From JBKEAJ01 sp047972135 (GTDB lineage Bacteria; Bacteroidota; Bacteroidia; Bacteroidales; Prolixibacteraceae): a stretch of DNA of 54,638 nucleotides. Each line of letters starts with the position of its first letter. Position 1 is the stretch's first letter. Made by a program: the position numbers and the translations under genes. Under the pieces are notes generated by a model, which was given only the letters and a program-made list of their open reading frames with translations, did no database searches and had not been told where the DNA came from. Shown one piece after another: positions 52,501 to 54,638 of this stretch. Where the stretch lies: the NCBI GenBank assembly GCA_047972135.1, contig JBKEAJ010000009.1:1-54638 (forward strand), written 5' to 3'.

Positions 52501-52618
52501 GCTCCTTACTACGCTCTAGCGTGAAGTGCTTGGTCTTTAGTGCTTGTCCCCTGAAGCAATCTACCACTGCCTGCACTGCTTGCAACTGAAACTCTTGTTC
52601 TTTAAATTGTAATTTCAT
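49541..52618 (-). CDS. res: type III restriction enzyme, Res subunit
   Basis: 1025 residues. The superfamily-2 helicase core has the Walker A site ETGTGKT (111-117), DEPQ (236-239) and SATH (262-265); the second lobe includes FIFSHSALKEGWDNPNVFQI and RRRQEVGRGMRL (motif VI). The C-terminal PD-(D/E)xK nuclease is intact: Pro955-Asp956 in YSPDWAIVFD and Glu974-Thr-Lys976 in IAETKG. Res works with the Mod methyltransferase, cutting DNA with unmethylated sites after ATP-driven movement. The gap of 475 bases to mod is repeat-filled, unusual for mod-res operons, which are commonly contiguous. A nine-codon frame (MKIENEITI) starting in the upstream repeat overlaps its start. Confidence 0.93.
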   Translation of the reverse strand: MKLQFKEQEFQLQAVQAVVDCFRGQALKTKHFTLERSKELIRKAKQTDVEQLTLFEVEEAIGYRNSAIQLSDSQVLNNIQGVQRKNDIHESQKIEQAKNIKLGYNLSIEMETGTGKTYTYIRTMYELNEKYGWSKFIVIVPSIAIREGVFKSFEVTQEHFQEIYGHKISPFIYNSGRPQDIENFAADSRISVMIINTQAFNARGKDARRIYQELDQFGTRKPIDIIAQTNPILIIDEPQSVDGEKTLESMQDFKPLFTLRYSATHKVEYNKVYRLDALDAYNKRLVKKIQVKGISVKGNKGTEAYFYLQEVRLSTNKAPRAVIEIDKRQGERVKRKTFIVEQGARLHELSEGLPAYENLIIQSIDGAKNCIELNNDIVYAGEIINDSNETDFRRVQIRECILSHLQKEKLLFAQGIKVLSLFFIDSVEKYRVYDELGEQQLGEYARMFEEEYKALTTQGEWVVDENNNLSDAYLQYISRDSEAQVHNGYFSIDKKGKTVDPTVKRGKEDSEDASAYDLIMKDKERLLSFDEPTRFIFSHSALKEGWDNPNVFQICALKHAEGGSTTRRRQEVGRGMRLCVDKYGVRQDFELVGEQVHELNKLTVIAAEGYESFAKGLQKEIADTLKDRPQKAEVKYFVGKIITNERNEELRITEDDANKLNKVLYKHDVIDEDDRITDIGRELIEQARIPLPEKLEPFKKSVCKLLQAVYSGSEFKAEDERKTATVELNSNFAKKEFQALWDKINLKTIYEVQFDTDRLIEDAKNRIDAQLNIADRVYEVKIGELEDGTAEQMKVGNLVRESRREYGKMKHDVYSNAAYDIVGEIEAKTKLTRRSVAAILKSIKQEKFLLIRKNPEEFIGKCSKLINEVKASLIINNIVYHKTEERHDAKTVFANNIQVLRQTESLKKHIYDALSSDSKIESEFAAALENSTEVVVYAKLPKSFYVSTPIANYSPDWAIVFDKNKVRHIYFIAETKGSDSEMDLREIEKLKIHCASEHFKEISNTEVVFKQVASYESLREMLLAE

Positions 52619-52631
52619 TTTCTATTTTCAT
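52602..52631 (-). other. nine-codon leader frame overlapping the res start
   Basis: ATG at 52631, placed exactly where the start-abutting repeat expects a start codon, reads MKIENEITI and stops at 52602-52604, downstream of the res ATG at 52616-52618 and in another frame. It may couple or dampen res translation, or be chance. Confidence 0.3.
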
Positions 52632-52695
52632 GTGTTTATAATTTTGCAATAAGCTGTAAGCTAAAGGCTTTATGCTTTTGCTAGTTATAATCCTC
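52632..52695 (-). repeat. start-abutting dispersed repeat, copy 4
   Basis: Minus strand: GGAGGATTATAACTAGCAAA, AGCATAAAGCCTTTAGCTTA, CAGCTTATTGCAAAATTATA, AACAC, then an ATG at 52631. More diverged than copies 2 and 3 at its 5' end. Confidence 0.8.
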
Positions 52696-52772
52696 CGTCA
52701 TTGCGAGCGTTAGCGTTGCAATCTGTTCTTTATTACAGGAGATTGCTTCGTCGCCAGCTCCTCGCAATGACG
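52696..52772. repeat. palindromic element with CATTGCGAG ends, copy 2
   Basis: Perfect 12-base terminal inverted repeats CGTCATTGCGAG (52696-52707) and CTCGCAATGACG (52761-52772). Internal GCAATCT and AGATTGC also pair. 77 bases, no coding potential. Confidence 0.8.
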
Positions 52773-52787
52773 TTTGTTTATTAGGTG

Positions 52788-52853
52788 TTCCATTAATAAT
52801 TCACCATTCATAATTAATAGCTTATTGCATATTGCTTAAAGCCTATTGCATGG
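52788..52853 (-). repeat. outer A/T-rich and AGGCTTTAAGC part of the composite repeat
   Basis: Minus strand contains AATTATGAATGGTGAATTAT, as at 49407-49442, together with TGCAATAGGCTTTAAGCAAT, which echoes the AGC-rich core of the start-abutting repeat. Confidence 0.5.
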
Positions 52854-52866
52854 AAGTTTCATCATT

Positions 52867-53032
52867 CTATCAAATAAGCATCAAATAAGTACAGTGCTCA
52901 TATACAAACAATTGCGCATCTACCCTGATAAAATTTGCGTTTGCTATCAAATAACCATCAAATAAACTATTCACTGACAATCAGCTTCTTACGTACACAT
53001 CGTGTACGAATATTACTTTTCTATCAAATAAG
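52867..53032. repeat. five ATCAAATAA repeats and a GTACAC palindrome between mod and res
   Basis: CTATCAAATAAGCATCAAAT (52867 on), CTATCAAATAACCATCAAAT (52944 on) and CTATCAAATAAG (53021-53032) hold five ATCAAATAA copies, two of them as spaced pairs about 77 bases apart. CGTACAC-ATC-GTGTACG (52992-53008) is a perfect seven-base-arm palindrome. The stretch has no gene; it could carry the res promoter and operators. 53033-53093 holds TCGGTAG/TCGGCAG-type short repeats. Confidence 0.5.
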
Positions 53033-53093
53033 ATTTTAGTTATTAGTTGTTAGCTGATATATCAACTGCCGACTAAAAACTACCGACTGTCAA

Positions 53094-54638
53094 CTAAAAA
53101 ACCTTCATCTCCGTTTCCGGGCTCAACTGTTTGAGCAACTGCTGTACATTTATCTTTGCCGTATCATCTTTGAAGCTACTATCCCTAAACACAATTCTAA
53201 GTGGCGCATCGGGGGCGATGGCTTTGGCAAATGCCTCGTCTATATTATCATCAAAACATGCAAAGAGCGAATCGTCGGCTACTTTATAAACAGTCTTGCC
53301 CGCAACCTCCACTTGCTCAATTTTTAGCGACAATGGCAATCCCCAATCCAACATCACTTGCGTGAGAAGATCGTCTGCTGTGCGGTCGGGTTTTATATTG
53401 TCGGTCATTTGGTCGAGTAGACTTTGTGTGTACTCTTGTGGATTGTAATACACATCTTGCATATTGCTTTCGTCTACTTTGTAAACTCGGAAACCATAGT
53501 CTATATCTGCTGCGGTTTCTTCTTTTATCTTTTTACCTGCTCTGCGTATGCGTTCTTTTCCTATCTCGCAAATATTTTTGTAGCCTGCTTTGTATGCTTC
53601 GCTTTTTTCGTCTGTAGCTTCGGGGAGTTGTACGTTTATGTATTTACGTTCACCTCCATCTTCGGCGTTTAGTGCCATTACTGCATGGGCAGTGGTGGCA
53701 GAACCGGAGAAGAAATCGAGGATGATGTCGTTTCTTGAATCCGATATTTCTAACATCTTACTTATCAAAGCTACAGGTTTTGGAGTGTCAAATGCTCCAG
53801 ATTCTAATAAAGACTTCAATTTAGCTGTTGCACTTGATGTGTATAATTTTTCATCCCACCATGTAGTCGCAGTTCTTCTTGATTCTTTAGCTTTTTCAAG
53901 GTAATATTTCTGTTGAAGATTATTTTTAGTTTTCACAATTAATCCTTCCTCGAACATCTTTGTCATTCTTTCTTTTGAAAACCTCCAATATCCTATTATC
54001 CCATCAAATTCATAATGTGGATTTCCTTTTTTTGCACCGCCAGGACCATCTACAGGTACAAGTTTGTATTTTCCCTTTTCATCTTCAAAATCAAAACCCT
54101 CTAGTATAGGATCTAACCCCATCAACTTACGCTTTGAGAAAATAATTCTTTCATTTTTTGCATAAAACAAGATTATGTTATGATTGGGAGATATTATTTT
54201 ATCATTTGAAACAGAAGCTCTTGCTTTATGACATATTTGAGCCACAAAATTCCCCTCCCCAAAAATCTCATCACAAAGTTTTCTAAGGTTGTGCACCTCG
54301 TTATCATCTATCGAAATAAAGATCACCCCATCATCAGTCAGCAAATTCCTTGCTAGCTTCAATCTTGGATACATCATGCTTAGCCAGTCAGAGTGGTAGC
54401 GACCTGCGGTGTCGGGGTTTACTTCTAAGCGACGGTTATACTCGTCCTTTTGTTCGCTTATTTCTGCCCATTCTGCACTATCCATTGTAAAATTATCACG
54501 ATACACAAAGTCCTTACCCGTGTTGTATGGCGGGTCGATATATATCATCTTCACTTTGTTGAGATAGCTTTCTTGCAGGAGCTTTAGCACCTCTAGGTTA
54601 TCGCCCTCTATGTATATGTTTTCGGTATTATCAAAATC
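53094..54638 (-). CDS. mod: type III R-M DNA-adenine methyltransferase, Mod subunit (5' end outside window)
   Basis: 514 codons are visible; the frame is open to the right edge, reading FDNTENIYIEGDNLEVLKLL, so the start lies outside and about 100 or more residues are missing. Motif IV DPPYNTG is at visible residues 35-41, and motif I (DIILDFFSGSATTAHAV) comes later, the beta-class order of type III Mod enzymes, with the target-recognition region between. It also has the NVQLPEATDEKSEAYKAGYK block typical of Mod. It methylates adenine in one strand of the recognition site and is needed both for protection and for Res specificity. Recognition sequence unknown. Confidence 0.92.
   Translation of the reverse strand, partial: DFDNTENIYIEGDNLEVLKLLQESYLNKVKMIYIDPPYNTGKDFVYRDNFTMDSAEWAEISEQKDEYNRRLEVNPDTAGRYHSDWLSMMYPRLKLARNLLTDDGVIFISIDDNEVHNLRKLCDEIFGEGNFVAQICHKARASVSNDKIISPNHNIILFYAKNERIIFSKRKLMGLDPILEGFDFEDEKGKYKLVPVDGPGGAKKGNPHYEFDGIIGYWRFSKERMTKMFEEGLIVKTKNNLQQKYYLEKAKESRRTATTWWDEKLYTSSATAKLKSLLESGAFDTPKPVALISKMLEISDSRNDIILDFFSGSATTAHAVMALNAEDGGERKYINVQLPEATDEKSEAYKAGYKNICEIGKERIRRAGKKIKEETAADIDYGFRVYKVDESNMQDVYYNPQEYTQSLLDQMTDNIKPDRTADDLLTQVMLDWGLPLSLKIEQVEVAGKTVYKVADDSLFACFDDNIDEAFAKAIAPDAPLRIVFRDSSFKDDTAKINVQQLLKQLSPETEMKVF

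Noticed and set aside
45364..54638. BREX, DISARM or Druantia assignment of the defence cassette
   Set aside because: No PglZ, BrxC, BrxL, DUF1998 or other defining genes are present; the Mod/Res core is plainly type III.

Overview
The window looks like a chromosomal segment of a low-GC Bacteroidales bacterium; a Dysgonomonas-like relative is plausible but not proven. The signs are a SusC/SusD pair, many lipoproteins with the short S-C lipobox usual in this phylum, repeated TAnnTTTG promoter boxes, and Bacteroidetes-type versions of UxuA with an SDR mannonate oxidoreductase. No rRNA, tRNA, transposase or CRISPR array was seen.

Layout. 1-3917: the 3' end of a glycogen branching enzyme gene, a secreted CAP-domain protein and a GH3 glycosidase with a PA14 insert. 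3922-11880: a surface-glycan block (GT32, polysaccharide deacetylase, an unclassified glycosyltransferase, WaaE-like GT2, an LTA-synthase-like phosphoglycerol transferase, two GT4 enzymes) in mixed orientation. 12066-14146: a hipBA toxin-antitoxin pair with operator palindromes, then the remnant of a DUF4143-type ATPase. 14173-16208: uxuA and an SDR reductase (hexuronate catabolism). 16425-20546: a 2-hydroxyacid dehydrogenase and four tandem paralogous lipoproteins of unknown function. 20688-26292: an MFS transporter, CvpA, a lipidated isochorismatase-family hydrolase, a four-helix-bundle protein, a small exported protein, and psd-pssA (phosphatidylethanolamine synthesis).

26338-42169 is a sialic-acid utilisation locus: a divergent GntR/FCD regulator, SusC, SusD, sialidase, GH20 hexosaminidase, N-acetylneuraminate lyase, a kelch epimerase/mutarotase, an AGE-type N-acylglucosamine 2-epimerase, and a kelch-sodium symporter fusion. 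Together they should release sialic acid and hexosamine from host glycans, import them, open and epimerise the sugar, split Neu5Ac and turn ManNAc into GlcNAc; the kinase must lie elsewhere. 42206-45311 holds small genes, several frame-disrupted (DUF4160/DUF2442), plus nitroreductase, META lipoprotein and a TrmH methyltransferase.

45364-54638 (minus strand, open at the window end) is a defence-type cassette in transcription order: type III Mod methyltransferase, type III Res nuclease-helicase, SNF2-type helicase with an N-terminal PLD-like domain, and a DUF4391 protein. The gaps inside it are filled with a composite repeat that also sits directly before two unrelated genes elsewhere in the window. 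The candidates I consider most worth following are this cassette, the four-lipoprotein cluster, the start-codon-abutting repeat, and the kelch genes (one fused to a transporter, one split from its lipoprotein signal peptide by one base).
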